64,000 bases of DNA from Rugamonas brunnea (GTDB lineage: Bacteria > Pseudomonadota > Gammaproteobacteria > Burkholderiales > Burkholderiaceae_D): positions 1-64,000 of the forward strand of contig NZ_JACEZT010000005.1 of the NCBI RefSeq assembly GCF_014042345.1, given 5' to 3'. How positions within the stretch are numbered: the first letter of the stretch is position 1; every line of letters begins with the position of its first letter. Below the pieces are notes generated by a model, which was not told where the DNA came from, searched no databases, and was given only the letters and a program-made list of their open reading frames with translations. Below are positions 1 to 8,391 of the stretch, piece after piece. Position numbers and translations under genes: made by a program.

Positions 1-127
1 CTAGTAAAGCCACGTCGATCACTCCGATCTCCTGTCGAAAGGACAGGAAGGATTGTGCTATGAACGTGGGTCAGATTCCGTTGCAAATTCGTGGGGAAGA
101 TGGGTCAATTTTCAATGCAAATTAACA
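1..127. mobile_element. Possible end of an IS21-like insertion sequence (remnant)
   Basis: Two imperfect direct copies of a unit of the form GGGTCA-N8-TTGCAAATT-like start at 68 and 102, 34 bp apart. IS21-family elements carry such repeated internal end motifs beside a terminal CA dinucleotide, and a CA lies at 126-127. A 7-bp hairpin (30-36/42-48, loop 37-41) lies further in. No transposase gene is visible because the window starts here. The assignment rests on resemblance only; a chance intergenic repeat is possible. Confidence 0.3.
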
Positions 128-334
128 ATCAGTTGCAATAGTTGTCTGTAAGGAGGGGGTTAAGTTGTCAGAATCCGCGCAATTGGGCTGCCGGAATACC
201 TAGGGAAGCGGCAATTGCTGGCGCTGGTCTTCCTCGCTTACTATGTTGTATCGGGACAACGGCAGGGTACTTTATTTATCAAACTGGGTTACATAGCGGT
301 TACATAACCCCAGAAGATCGGCAAATAGAAAAAA
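128..334. other. Intergenic stretch without a supported gene
   Basis: This stretch lies between the possible IS end and the terminator beside the tRNA. A 71-codon open frame at 142-357 has no recognisable domain and runs through the terminator hairpin, so it is not called. The 8-mer GGTTACAT occurs at 287-294, 298-305 and 336-343 and inverted at 352-359; the last two copies belong to the terminator stem. No other function is visible. Confidence 0.5.
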
Positions 335-370
335 GGGTTACATGCATTGGCATGTAACCCTTTGTTTTTT
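329..370. terminator. Bidirectional rho-independent terminator next to tRNA-Thr
   Basis: A perfect 11-bp stem (335-345 with 350-360, loop ATTG), extended by three A-T pairs, has a T-rich tract on both sides (361-370 on the plus strand, the complement of 329-334 on the minus strand). On the minus strand it lies 22 bp past the 3' end of tRNA-Thr, so it is the natural end of the sspB/tRNA transcript. It would also stop transcription entering from the left edge. Confidence 0.85.
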
Positions 371-381
371 CTGTCTATTTT

Positions 382-457
<76 letters not shown>

Positions 458-483
458 GAAACTTGTACGGTGCGGATTATAGC

Positions 484-957
484 TTATTTAATCCGCGTAA
501 GGGTGGGGCGGCCACCCTTTTTGGGCGGGTCGGTATCGTCGTCCGGAGCACCGGCGGAGGTGCTGTCGGGCTCGCTTTGGGCCGGTGGCACGGCGGCCAG
601 CGACGGTGCGGACGGGGCCGGTTCCGGCGCCGGTTCAGCGTAGTTGAGCTGGGTTTCGAACGCCATGCCCTGGCCGTTTTCGTTGGCGTAGATGGCCATC
701 ACGTTGTTGACCGGGACGAAGATCTCGCGCGAGACGCCGCCGAAACGGGCGTGGAAGCGGATGCTGTCGTTGTCCATCTTGAGGCCGGAGGTGGCGCCGA
801 AGCTGATGTTGAGGACGATCTCGCCCTTCTTCACATATTCCATCGGGACCGTGGTCGCGCCATCGACCTTGACGGCCAGATACGGGGTGTAGCCGCTATC
901 GGTGCACCATTCGTAGATGGCGCGCAGCATGTAGGGCTTGGTTGAGATTTCGGACAT
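484..957 (-). CDS. sspB: ClpXP protease specificity-enhancing factor SspB
   Basis: The 157-aa adaptor delivers ssrA-tagged and other substrates to the cytoplasmic ClpXP protease. The N-terminal substrate-binding fold (about residues 1-105, with STKPYMLRAIYEWC and the conserved NISFGATSGL stretch) is followed by a flexible Pro/Ala/Asp-rich linker and a short basic C-terminal tail ending GGRPTLTRIK. That tail matches the position and pattern of the ClpX-binding motif of E. coli SspB. It lies 81 bp after sspA on the same strand, the usual sspAB pairing. An 8-bp inverted repeat (472-479/489-496) overlaps the stop codon but lacks a T-tract. Confidence 0.95.
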   Translation of the reverse strand: MSEISTKPYMLRAIYEWCTDSGYTPYLAVKVDGATTVPMEYVKKGEIVLNISFGATSGLKMDNDSIRFHARFGGVSREIFVPVNNVMAIYANENGQGMAFETQLNYAEPAPEPAPSAPSLAAVPPAQSEPDSTSAGAPDDDTDPPKKGGRPTLTRIK

Positions 958-1038
958 ATAAGTCTGCAGTAAAACGCGGCGCGCCGCCCCGGGGGGCCAA
1001 GGCGCGCCGATACTTCGAGTGAGGCGGTCGGCGTCCGC

Positions 1039-1650
1039 TTAGCGGCGCATGACCTTTTCCGACGGGGTCAGCGCTTCGATGTAGGCGGGACGCGAGAAGA
1101 TGCGCTCGGCGTACTTCATCAGCGGCGCGGCCGTCTTCGACAGTTCGATGCCGTAATGGTCGAGGCGCCACAGCAGCGGGGCCACGGCCACGTCCAGCAT
1201 GGAGAACTCGTCGCCCAGCATGTACTTGTTCTTCAGGAACAGCGGCGCCAGCGTCGTCAGGCGGTCGCGGATTTCCGCGCGCGCCTTGTCGTGGCTCTTG
1301 TCGTTGCCCTTTGCGCGCTCGCTTTCGAGCACGTGCACGTGGACGAACAACTCCTTCTCGAAGTTGAACAGCATCAAACGGGCGCGAGCGCGCATCAGCG
1401 GGTCGGCCGGCATCAGCTGCGGGTGCGGGAAGCGCTCGTCGATGTACTCGTTGATGATGTTCGATTCGTACAGGATCAGTTCGCGCTCGACCAGGATAGG
1501 CACCTGACCATACGGATTCATGGTCGAAATGTCTTCCGGCTTGTTGAACAGGTCGACATCGCGCACCTCGAAGTCCATGCCTTTTTCAAACAGGACCAGG
1601 CGGCAGCGCTGGGAAAATGGGCAGGTCGTACCCGAATAGAGAACCATCAT
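1039..1650 (-). CDS. sspA: Stringent starvation protein A (GST-fold RNAP-associated)
   Basis: This 203-aa protein has a thioredoxin-like N-terminal domain (about 1-80; TCPFSQRCRL near residues 9-18, NPYGQVPILV, YESNIINEYI) and a helical GST C-terminal domain. SspA binds RNA polymerase and acts in stress and stationary-phase transcription; it has no glutathione-transferase activity in E. coli. The length matches the family. Start ATG at 1650 has GGAAC about 8 nt upstream; the next codon is also ATG. The position between petC and sspB is typical of betaproteobacteria. Confidence 0.95.
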   Translation of the reverse strand: MMVLYSGTTCPFSQRCRLVLFEKGMDFEVRDVDLFNKPEDISTMNPYGQVPILVERELILYESNIINEYIDERFPHPQLMPADPLMRARARLMLFNFEKELFVHVHVLESERAKGNDKSHDKARAEIRDRLTTLAPLFLKNKYMLGDEFSMLDVAVAPLLWRLDHYGIELSKTAAPLMKYAERIFSRPAYIEALTPSEKVMRR

Positions 1651-1771
1651 TTTTATAGTTCCTTAGAAACAAAGAGGGTGAATCCGAAAATCGGATCACC
1701 CTGGATCGCCCGCCAACGCGGGCCACGCAAACACATGCGCCGCCACCTGCGCGGCGGCGCACAAACTTATT

Positions 1772-2536
1772 TTATTTGACTTCTTTCCAGTAGGAGGCGT
1801 TCAGGCGCCATGCCAGCAAGGCAAACAGCGACATGAACATCACCACCGCCACGCCGAGGCGCTTGCGGGTACCCTGGGCTGGTTCAGCCATCCATTCCAT
1901 GTAGCCTACCAGATCGGCGACGGCCGTATCATACTCGATCTTGGACAGCTTACCCGGCGTGACTTGCTCGAAGCCGACGAAATGGTGGATTTTCTTGCCC
2001 GGTTCATGCGGATCGTCGATCTCTTCCATCTTGGCGGTCTGCACGCCTTGCAGTTCCCACAGGATGTGCGGCATGGCCACGTTGGCCAGCACCAGGTTGT
2101 TCCAGCCGGTCGGGCGGGTGTCATCCTTGTAGAAGGTGCGCAGGTAGGTGTACAGGTAGTCGCCGCCGGTGCCGGCGCCCGACGCCTTGGCGCGGGCGAT
2201 CACGGACAGGTCGGGCGGCACCACGCCGAACCATGCTTTCGCATCTTTCGGATTCATGGTGGTGACCATCATGTCGCCCACTTTTTCGCCGGTGAACAGC
2301 AGGTTGGCCTTGATCTGGTCTTCCGACAGGCCCAGGTCCTTCAGGCGGTTGTAGCGCATGGAGGAGGCGTTGTGGCAGTTCAGGCAATAGTTGACGAACA
2401 GCTTGGCGCCGTTTTGCAGGGCGGCCATGTTGTTGGAACGGTCAGGCGCCTTGTCCAGCGGATAGCCACCCTCGTTGGCCAGTGCCAGGCCTGGCAGCAG
2501 GGCCAGCATGGCGAGCAATTTCTTCGTGAAATTCAT
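1772..2536 (-). CDS. petC: Ubiquinol-cytochrome c reductase, cytochrome c1 subunit
   Basis: The 254-aa membrane-anchored c-type cytochrome of complex III carries electrons from the Rieske protein to soluble cytochrome c. It has a signal peptide (residues 1-20, ending GLALA), a heme c motif CLNCH (C51, C54, H55) and one C-terminal membrane helix (about 226-246) ending in a basic tail. It follows petB by 33 bp as the third gene of petA-petB-petC. Mono-heme form; nothing unusual is seen. Confidence 0.97.
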   Translation of the reverse strand: MNFTKKLLAMLALLPGLALANEGGYPLDKAPDRSNNMAALQNGAKLFVNYCLNCHNASSMRYNRLKDLGLSEDQIKANLLFTGEKVGDMMVTTMNPKDAKAWFGVVPPDLSVIARAKASGAGTGGDYLYTYLRTFYKDDTRPTGWNNLVLANVAMPHILWELQGVQTAKMEEIDDPHEPGKKIHHFVGFEQVTPGKLSKIEYDTAVADLVGYMEWMAEPAQGTRKRLGVAVVMFMSLFALLAWRLNASYWKEVK

Positions 2537-2569
2537 GTAATGTCCTTTGTGTGCTGAGCGTGGGTCGGC

Positions 2570-3982
2570 TTAGTGCGCGTGGAACGTCACACGGTCCGGC
2601 ACTTTCTTGAAGCTACCCATGGTGCTCCACCACGGCATCAGCAGGAAGAAGCTGAAGTAGAACAGCGTGCAAACCTGCGAAATCATGGTCTTGGTTTCGG
2701 TCGGCGGCTGGGTGCCCAGGTAGCCCAGGGTCAGGAACGACAGGCCGAACAGCATGTACACATATTTGTGCCAGTCAGGACGGTAGCGGATCGACTTCAC
2801 CGGCGAGTGGTCCAGCCATGGCAGGAACGCCAGGATCACGACCGAACCGCCGAAGAACACCACACCCCAGAATTTCGCGTCCAGCACCTGCGGCAGCATG
2901 CCGATGATGGCCAGCAGAGCGATACCGGCGATGGCTGCCTTGACCTTGCTTGGCAGGCGCGACTTGAGCCACACGAACGACACATAGGCGGCCGTGGCGA
3001 ACATCAGCACGTACATGAAGTCGGCCGTGGTGGCGCGCAGCACCGAGTAGAACGGCGTGAAGTACCAGGTCGGGGCGATGTGCAGCGGGGTCTTGAGCGA
3101 GTCGCCCGGCAGGAAGTTGTTGTACTCCAGGAAGTAGCCGCCCATTTCCGGCGCGAAGAACACCACGGCGCTGAAGATGGTCAGGAATACGGACACGCCG
3201 AACAGGTCGTGCACGGTGTAGTACGGGTGCGACGGGATGGAATCGACCGGGTGGCCGTCCGGGCCCAGGTTTTCCTTCACTTCGATGCCGTCCGGGTTGC
3301 TCGAACCGATCTCGTGCAGCGCGATCAGGTGGGCAGCCACCAGACCCAGCAGCACCAGCGGGATGGCGATCACGTGGAACGCGAAGAAGCGGTTCAGGGT
3401 GGCGTCGGACACCACGTAGTCGCCGCGGATCCACAGCGACAGGTCAGGGCCGATGAACGGGATGGCGCCGAACAGGTTGACGATCACCTGTGCGCCCCAG
3501 TACGACATCTGGCCCCATGGCAGCAGGTAGCCGAAGAACGCTTCGGCCATCAGGCACAGGAAGATGGCGAAACCGAACAGCCAGATCAGTTCGCGTGGCT
3601 TGCGGTAGGAACCGTACATCAGGCCGCGCGTCATGTGCAGGTAGACGATGATGAAGAACGACGAGGCGCCGGTCGAGTGCATGTAGCGCACCAGCCAGCC
3701 CCATGGGACTTCACGCATGATGTATTCGACCGAACCGAAGGCCAGGTTGGCGTCCGGCTTGTAGTGCATGGTCAGGAAGATACCGGTGACGATCTGCAGC
3801 ACCAGCACCAGCATGGCCAGCGAACCGAAGATGTACCAGAAGTTGAAGTTTTTCGGAGCGTAGTACTTGCCCCATTGGTCGTTCCACAGCTTGGTCAGCG
3901 GGAAGCGGTCGTCGACCCAGCCCAGCGCCTTTTGCGCCACCGGTGCGTCGGCGGGGAATTTGGTTTCTTTGAAAGCCGCCAT
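2570..3982 (-). CDS. petB: Ubiquinol-cytochrome c reductase, cytochrome b subunit
   Basis: This 470-aa integral membrane protein is full-length cytochrome b (N- and C-terminal halves fused), carrying two b hemes and the Qo and Qi quinone sites. Heme-ligand histidines are visible in the MHSTGAS/YLHMTRG region and in FHVIAIPLVLLGLVAAHLI. The Qo-site motif usually written PEWY reads PTWY here (residues 304-307), so the conserved Glu is Thr. It is separated by one base from petA and by 33 bp from petC, consistent with one transcript. Confidence 0.97.
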   Translation of the reverse strand: MAAFKETKFPADAPVAQKALGWVDDRFPLTKLWNDQWGKYYAPKNFNFWYIFGSLAMLVLVLQIVTGIFLTMHYKPDANLAFGSVEYIMREVPWGWLVRYMHSTGASSFFIIVYLHMTRGLMYGSYRKPRELIWLFGFAIFLCLMAEAFFGYLLPWGQMSYWGAQVIVNLFGAIPFIGPDLSLWIRGDYVVSDATLNRFFAFHVIAIPLVLLGLVAAHLIALHEIGSSNPDGIEVKENLGPDGHPVDSIPSHPYYTVHDLFGVSVFLTIFSAVVFFAPEMGGYFLEYNNFLPGDSLKTPLHIAPTWYFTPFYSVLRATTADFMYVLMFATAAYVSFVWLKSRLPSKVKAAIAGIALLAIIGMLPQVLDAKFWGVVFFGGSVVILAFLPWLDHSPVKSIRYRPDWHKYVYMLFGLSFLTLGYLGTQPPTETKTMISQVCTLFYFSFFLLMPWWSTMGSFKKVPDRVTFHAH

Positions 3983-3983
3983 A

Positions 3984-4592
3984 TTATGCCTCGCCCTTTT
4001 CGTCTTTACCGATGACCAGTTTGGTGTCGCTCAGATACATGTGGCGCGGCACTTGCAGGTTGTCCGGTGCGGGTTTGTTCTTGAACACGCGGCCGGCCAG
4101 GTCGAAGGTCGAGCCGTGGCACGGGCACAGGAAGCCGCCGGCCCAGTCGTCGGGCAGCGAGGGCTGCGGACCGGGCGCGAACTTGGACGAGGGCGAGCAA
4201 CCGAGGTGGGTGCAGATGCCGACGGCCACCAGGATTTCCGGCTTGATCGAGCGCCATTCGTTGCGTGCGTACTCGGGCGTGAATTCGGCCGGGTTACGCT
4301 TCGATTCGGCGTCGGCCACCTTGCCATCCGTTTGCTTGAGCGAGGCGATCATTTCCGGCGTGCGGCGCAGGATCCACACCGGTTTGCCGCGCCATTCCAC
4401 CGTCTTCATCTCGCCCGGATTGAGGGTAGAGATATCCACTTCCACCGGCGCGCCGGCGGCTTTCGCCCGCTCCGACGGCTGGAAGGTACTTACCAAGGCC
4501 CCTGCGGTGCCTACACCGACCACACTGCCCGCCGCACACGTGGCGACGAGCAAGCCACGTCGGCCGGAATCGACCTGCTTTTCGTTACTCAT
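3984..4592 (-). CDS. petA: Ubiquinol-cytochrome c reductase, Rieske iron-sulfur subunit
   Basis: This 202-aa Rieske protein of complex III has a twin-arginine-type N-terminus (GRRGLLVATCAAG) that also forms the membrane anchor, a hinge, and a C-terminal Rieske domain. The 2Fe-2S ligands are in CTHLGCSP and CPCHGSTFDLAGRVF. It is the first gene of petABC. The 342-bp region upstream is shared with divergent mscL and holds an FNR-like palindrome at 4799-4812. Confidence 0.97.
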   Translation of the reverse strand: MSNEKQVDSGRRGLLVATCAAGSVVGVGTAGALVSTFQPSERAKAAGAPVEVDISTLNPGEMKTVEWRGKPVWILRRTPEMIASLKQTDGKVADAESKRNPAEFTPEYARNEWRSIKPEILVAVGICTHLGCSPSSKFAPGPQPSLPDDWAGGFLCPCHGSTFDLAGRVFKNKPAPDNLQVPRHMYLSDTKLVIGKDEKGEA

Positions 4593-4934
4593 ACAAACCC
4601 CAATCAGTCAAAATGCGAACAAAACGCGAAAGCTTACGATGCGCTAAGATAGCCGCTAATAACCTTAAATTATATTTGAACCGTGTTGCGAGTTAAAGCA
4701 AAAACGTTGCTCAGACCGTAAGTGAGATCAAGCCGAGGCCACTCAGGACTTGAATTTCCCCCACCCCATCCCGAAGTGGGTGCGCCTGCCTCGTCCAATT
4801 GACGCAAATCAAGCTTATAGCGCAAATTTCATGCGTTGCGTGCAACTGTGTGCCTTGTTTGGCTTCTTATTGAAACAATAGTATGATCCAGATGCAACTT
4901 TGTTCAAAATTGACCACACAGCGAGGATAAAAAG
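4593..4934. other. Divergent petA-mscL promoter region
   Basis: These 342 bp without a gene separate divergent petA and mscL. They are visibly more AT-rich than the flanking genes and must hold both promoters. A -10-like TATGAT at 4882-4887 could serve mscL, but no good -35 sits at 17 bp. The clearest feature is the FNR/Anr-like box at 4799-4812. No small ORF is convincing. Confidence 0.6.
4799..4812. promoter_or_regulatory. Candidate FNR/Anr-type box
   Basis: TTGAC-GCAA-ATCAA matches the FNR/Anr consensus TTGAT-N4-ATCAA at 9 of 10 defined positions. The site lies 123 bp upstream of the mscL start and 207 bp upstream of petA. Oxygen control of bc1 genes by FNR-type regulators is known in other proteobacteria, but control here is inferred from sequence only. 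Confidence 0.4.
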
Positions 4935-5369
4935 ATGGCAATGATGCAGGAATTCAAAGAGTTCGCCATGAAGGGCAACGTGGTCGACCTGGCCGTCGGC
5001 GTGATCATCGGCGGCGCGTTCGGCAAGATCGTCGATTCCCTGGTGCAAGACATCATCATGCCGCCCATCGGCAAGCTGTTCGGCGGCCTCGATTTCGCCA
5101 ACTATTATCTGCCGCTCAATGGCCAGAACCCGACCCTGAGCCTGGTGGAGGCGAAGAAGCTGGGGGCTGTTTTCGCGTACGGTAACTTCGCCACCATCCT
5201 GCTAAACTTCGTGATACTGGCGTTCGTGATCTTCCAGATGGTACGCCTGATGAACAAGGCCCGTCATCTGACGGAAACCGCCAAGCCGGCCGAGCCGGAA
5301 GCACCGCCGGCCACGCCGGAAGACGTGGTGTTGTTGCGCGAGATCCGCGACGCCCTGAAGAACCGCTAG
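4935..5369 (+). CDS. mscL: Large-conductance mechanosensitive channel MscL
   Basis: This 144-aa inner-membrane channel releases solutes during hypo-osmotic shock. An amphipathic N-terminal helix ([20 protein letters not shown]) leads into TM1 (about 15-45, with [16 protein letters not shown]), then a periplasmic loop, TM2 (about 75-100, [19 protein letters not shown]) and a cytoplasmic helix ending in charged residues. Length agrees with the family (about 136-150 aa). The start ATG has GAGGA about 8 nt upstream. Confidence 0.97.
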   Translation: MAMMQEFKEFAMKGNVVDLAVGVIIGGAFGKIVDSLVQDIIMPPIGKLFGGLDFANYYLPLNGQNPTLSLVEAKKLGAVFAYGNFATILLNFVILAFVIFQMVRLMNKARHLTETAKPAEPEAPPATPEDVVLLREIRDALKNR

Positions 5370-5427
5370 ACCCCGGCCATGCCCGCCCCTACTTGAAGGC
5401 GCGGCATGTCCACCTGATAGAAACGCT

Positions 5428-6570
5428 ATGCGACGACTGTGGTTATTGTTTGCGCAAACGGTGACCATCGTACTGGCACTGTATTTCGTCTATACGGCCC
5501 TGGGCAACGGGGGCGTCGGTGGACGGGTTCCCATGTCCGCCGGCCCGGCGCCGGCGCTGGCGCTGTCCACCTCGTCGGCCCATACCTCGGGCAGCTACCG
5601 GCTGGCGGCTGCGCGCGCCATGCCGGCCGTGGTCAACATCCTCACCAGCAAGGCGCCGCGGCGCGGCAAGCATTTGCTGCGCGACCCGTTCTTCAAGAAA
5701 TTCTTCGGCGACCGCGACGGCGAGCCGGACGATGAGGAATCGAGCCTGGGCTCGGGCGTCATCGTCAGCCCGGAAGGCTACATCCTGACCAACAACCACG
5801 TGGTGGAGGCGGCCGATGAGATCGAAGTGGTGCTGGCCGATGGCCGCAAATCGGCCGCCAAGGTGGTGGGCACGGACCCGGAAACGGACCTGGCCGTCAT
5901 CAAGATCGGCCTCGACAAGCTGCCCGTGATCGTGCTGGGCCAGCCCGAGCAAGCCCAGGTGGGTGACGTGGTGCTGGCCATCGGCAACCCGTTCGGCGTG
6001 GGGCAGACCGTCACCATGGGCATCATCTCCGCGCTGGGCCGCAACAACCTGCACATCAATCACTTCGAGAACTTCATCCAGACCGACGCCGCCATCAACT
6101 TCGGCAACTCGGGCGGCGCGCTGATCGACACCAACGGCAACCTGCTGGGCATCAACTCCGCCATCTATTCGCAGACGGGCGGCTCGGTCGGCATCGGCTT
6201 CGCCATTCCCGTCTCCACAGCCCGCTCCGTGATGGAAGCGATCATCAAGTCCGGCCACGTGGTGCGCGGCTGGATCGGGGTGGAAACCCAGGAGATCACG
6301 CCGGAACTGGCGGAAAGCTTCGGCCTGAGCCGGCAGAGCGGCGCCATCATCGCCGGCGTGGTGCGCAACGGCCCGGCCGACAAGGGCGGCATGAAGCCGG
6401 GCGACATCCTGTTGTCGGTGGAAGGGCGGCCCGTGGCCGACACCAACGAAGTGCTGAACCTGATCGCCCAGCTCACGCCGGGCGGCAACGCCAAAATGAC
6501 GGTGCTGCGCAAGAGCCGCGAAACCACACTCGACATCGTGGTGGGCAAGCGGCCGGCCGGCGTCAAATAA
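5428..6570 (+). CDS. DegS/AlgW-like periplasmic trypsin-like serine protease
   Basis: This 380-aa S1C protease has an N-terminal signal anchor (about residues 4-24), a trypsin-like domain with triad H124 (TNNHVVEA), D154 (ETDLAVIKI) and S228 (GNSGGALI), and a single C-terminal PDZ domain (about 280-370). One PDZ plus an anchor points to the DegS/AlgW site-1 protease type, which senses misfolded outer membrane proteins and starts RseA/MucA cleavage, rather than two-PDZ DegP. The substrate here is inferred. A Gly/Pro/Ala/Ser-rich linker (about 26-55) follows the anchor. It lies 58 bp after mscL. Confidence 0.9.
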   Translation: MRRLWLLFAQTVTIVLALYFVYTALGNGGVGGRVPMSAGPAPALALSTSSAHTSGSYRLAAARAMPAVVNILTSKAPRRGKHLLRDPFFKKFFGDRDGEPDDEESSLGSGVIVSPEGYILTNNHVVEAADEIEVVLADGRKSAAKVVGTDPETDLAVIKIGLDKLPVIVLGQPEQAQVGDVVLAIGNPFGVGQTVTMGIISALGRNNLHINHFENFIQTDAAINFGNSGGALIDTNGNLLGINSAIYSQTGGSVGIGFAIPVSTARSVMEAIIKSGHVVRGWIGVETQEITPELAESFGLSRQSGAIIAGVVRNGPADKGGMKPGDILLSVEGRPVADTNEVLNLIAQLTPGGNAKMTVLRKSRETTLDIVVGKRPAGVK

Positions 6571-6586
6571 CCTTACCGGAACCTGC

Positions 6587-7276
6587 ATGCACCTGCGCGA
6601 CCTGACCCGCTACCTCCAAGAACTGGAAGAGAACAACAACCGACCCTGGTTCATCATGAACAAGCCGCGCTACGACATCCTGCGCGAGGAATTCCTGCAA
6701 GTGGTGACGGAGCTGATCGCCGCGCTGGGCAAGTTCGATCCGGCCGTCAAGTTCTGCAATCCCAAGAAGGCCATGTTCCGCATCAACCGCGACGTGCGCT
6801 TCGCCCACGACAAGAGCCCGTACAAAACCCGTTTCTCGGCCGCCATCGCGCCGAACGACATGCGCCGGCCCAGCAAGGCGGGTGGCCCCACGTATTATTT
6901 CCAGATGGATGGCAACGGCAAGCTGCTGTTCGGCGCCGGCGAGTACATGCCGCCGCCGGGCCGGCTGCGCGCCCTGCGCCAGCTGATGGTCGATGACGCG
7001 GCCGGCTTCACCAAGGTGCTCAAGAACAAGCGCCTGCGCGCCACCTTTGGCGACATCCAGAACGAGGGCAAGCTGATGCGCCCGCCCAAGGGTTTCGATC
7101 CCGAGGCCGAGCACATCGAATACATCAAGCTCAAGAGTTTCTTCGTGTGGACCGAGATCGATTTGCCGATCAACCAGCCGGAGCAGCTGGTGCCCACCAT
7201 CGCCAGCGGCATGCAGGATGCGTTCCCGCTGGTGACATGGATGCGGCAGGCGAAAGAGGAAGAAGCGGCCGAATAA
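6587..7276 (+). CDS. DUF2461 (TIGR02453-like) family protein
   Basis: This 229-aa cytoplasmic protein has no signal or membrane segment. It shows the hallmarks of the DUF2461 family: LEENNNRPWFIMNK near the N-terminus, FRINRDVRFAHDKSPYKT in the middle, and a GEYMPPPGRLRALRQ stretch. No biochemical function is established for the family as far as I know. It starts 16 bp after the protease gene and converges on gpsA, with an imperfect 10-bp inverted repeat between them. Confidence 0.85.
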   Translation: MHLRDLTRYLQELEENNNRPWFIMNKPRYDILREEFLQVVTELIAALGKFDPAVKFCNPKKAMFRINRDVRFAHDKSPYKTRFSAAIAPNDMRRPSKAGGPTYYFQMDGNGKLLFGAGEYMPPPGRLRALRQLMVDDAAGFTKVLKNKRLRATFGDIQNEGKLMRPPKGFDPEAEHIEYIKLKSFFVWTEIDLPINQPEQLVPTIASGMQDAFPLVTWMRQAKEEEAAE

Positions 7277-7278
7277 GG

Positions 7279-7305
7279 CAGCCCCAACAAACCTAGTTAG
7301 GGCTG
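7279..7305. terminator. Possible convergent hairpin between DUF2461 gene and gpsA
   Basis: An inverted repeat (279-288 with 296-305 of the 7-kb block, one mismatch, 7-nt loop) spans the gap between two convergent genes and overlaps the gpsA stop codon. There is no U-tract on either strand, so factor-independent termination is doubtful. Confidence 0.3.
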
Positions 7306-8345
7306 GCCGGGGCGATCTTCTCGTCGCGCGGGTCGCGCGCCAGCAGGCGCGCCACCATGGCCTTGGGCGGTACGCCGTCGAACAGCACGCCGGCCACGGC
7401 ATTGGTGATCGGCATGTCCACGCCCAGCTTGCCAGCCAGTTCGCGCACGGCCTTGGCGCACGGCACGCCTTCGGCCACGTGGCCCAGCTCCTGCACGATC
7501 TGGTCCAGCGGCTTATCCTGCGACAAGCCCAGGCCCACGCGCCGGTTGCGCGACAGGTCGCCCGTGCACGTCAAAATCAGGTCGCCCATGCCGGTCAGGC
7601 CCATGAACGTTTCCACTTGGCCACCCAGGCGGGTGCCCAAGCGCGTGATCTCCGCCAGCCCGCGCGTGATCAGTGCCGCGCGCGCGTTCAAACCCAGGCC
7701 CAGGCCGTCGGCCACGCCGGTGGCGATGGCCAGGATGTTCTTGACGGCGCCGCCCACTTCCACCCCCACCAGGTCGGTGCTGCCATAGACGCGGATATTG
7801 CCGCCATGGACGGCCGAGACGACCGCTTCGCGCAGCGGCGCCGAGTCGGAGGCGATGGTCAGCGCGCACGGCAGGCCGCGCGCCACTTCCTGCGCGAACG
7901 AGGGGCCGGACAGGGCGCCGGCCGGCACCGTGTCGCCCAGCACCTGGCGCACGATCTGGTGCGGCAGCAGGCCGGTGCCGTATTCGAAGCCCTTGCACAG
8001 CCACACGAGGTTGCCGATGGCGCGCGTTTTCAGCTGTTCCAGCAGCGGCCGCAGGCCGGCCACGGGGCAGGCCGCGATCAGCAAGCCGTCCGGGCCGGCC
8101 GCGTGGGCCAGGGCCGCGTCGAAATCGGGCTCGACCGCCAGGCCGGCCGGGAACGGGAAGCCGGGCAGGTAGTGTTTGTTTTCGCCGTCCGCCGCCATGG
8201 CCTGCATGGCGGCCGTGTCGCGGCCCCACAGGCGCACGGCATGGCGCTGGGCCAGCGCGATGGCGACGGCGGTGCCCCAGGCACCCGCGCCCAGCACGGT
8301 GACAGGGCGCGCGACGGCGTTTTTATTGTTTGGATGGTCTTGCAT
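7293..8345 (-). CDS. gpsA: NAD(P)H-dependent glycerol-3-phosphate dehydrogenase
   Basis: This 350-aa cytoplasmic enzyme reduces dihydroxyacetone phosphate to sn-glycerol-3-phosphate for phospholipid synthesis. The Rossmann motif [10 protein letters not shown] lies at residues 19-28, and the [13 protein letters not shown] stretch carries the catalytic Lys of the family. Other conserved stretches are [11 protein letters not shown] and [12 protein letters not shown]. It is the last gene of the conserved rhodanese-grxC-secB-gpsA order, here with an SH3-protein gene inserted before it. Confidence 0.96.
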   Translation of the reverse strand: MQDHPNNKNAVARPVTVLGAGAWGTAVAIALAQRHAVRLWGRDTAAMQAMAADGENKHYLPGFPFPAGLAVEPDFDAALAHAAGPDGLLIAACPVAGLRPLLEQLKTRAIGNLVWLCKGFEYGTGLLPHQIVRQVLGDTVPAGALSGPSFAQEVARGLPCALTIASDSAPLREAVVSAVHGGNIRVYGSTDLVGVEVGGAVKNILAIATGVADGLGLGLNARAALITRGLAEITRLGTRLGGQVETFMGLTGMGDLILTCTGDLSRNRRVGLGLSQDKPLDQIVQELGHVAEGVPCAKAVRELAGKLGVDMPITNAVAGVLFDGVPPKAMVARLLARDPRDEKIAPASPN

Positions 8346-8391
8346 GGCGCCTCGGGCAGCGTTGATTGGGCGGCCTTATGCCGCCCGGGCC

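Noticed and set aside
142-357. 71-codon plus-strand frame at the left edge
   Set aside because: No domain and no conserved features; it runs into the terminator hairpin at 335-360.
472-496. 8-bp inverted repeat at the sspB stop codon
   Set aside because: It overlaps the end of the coding region and has no T-tract. The true terminator is past the tRNA at 329-370.
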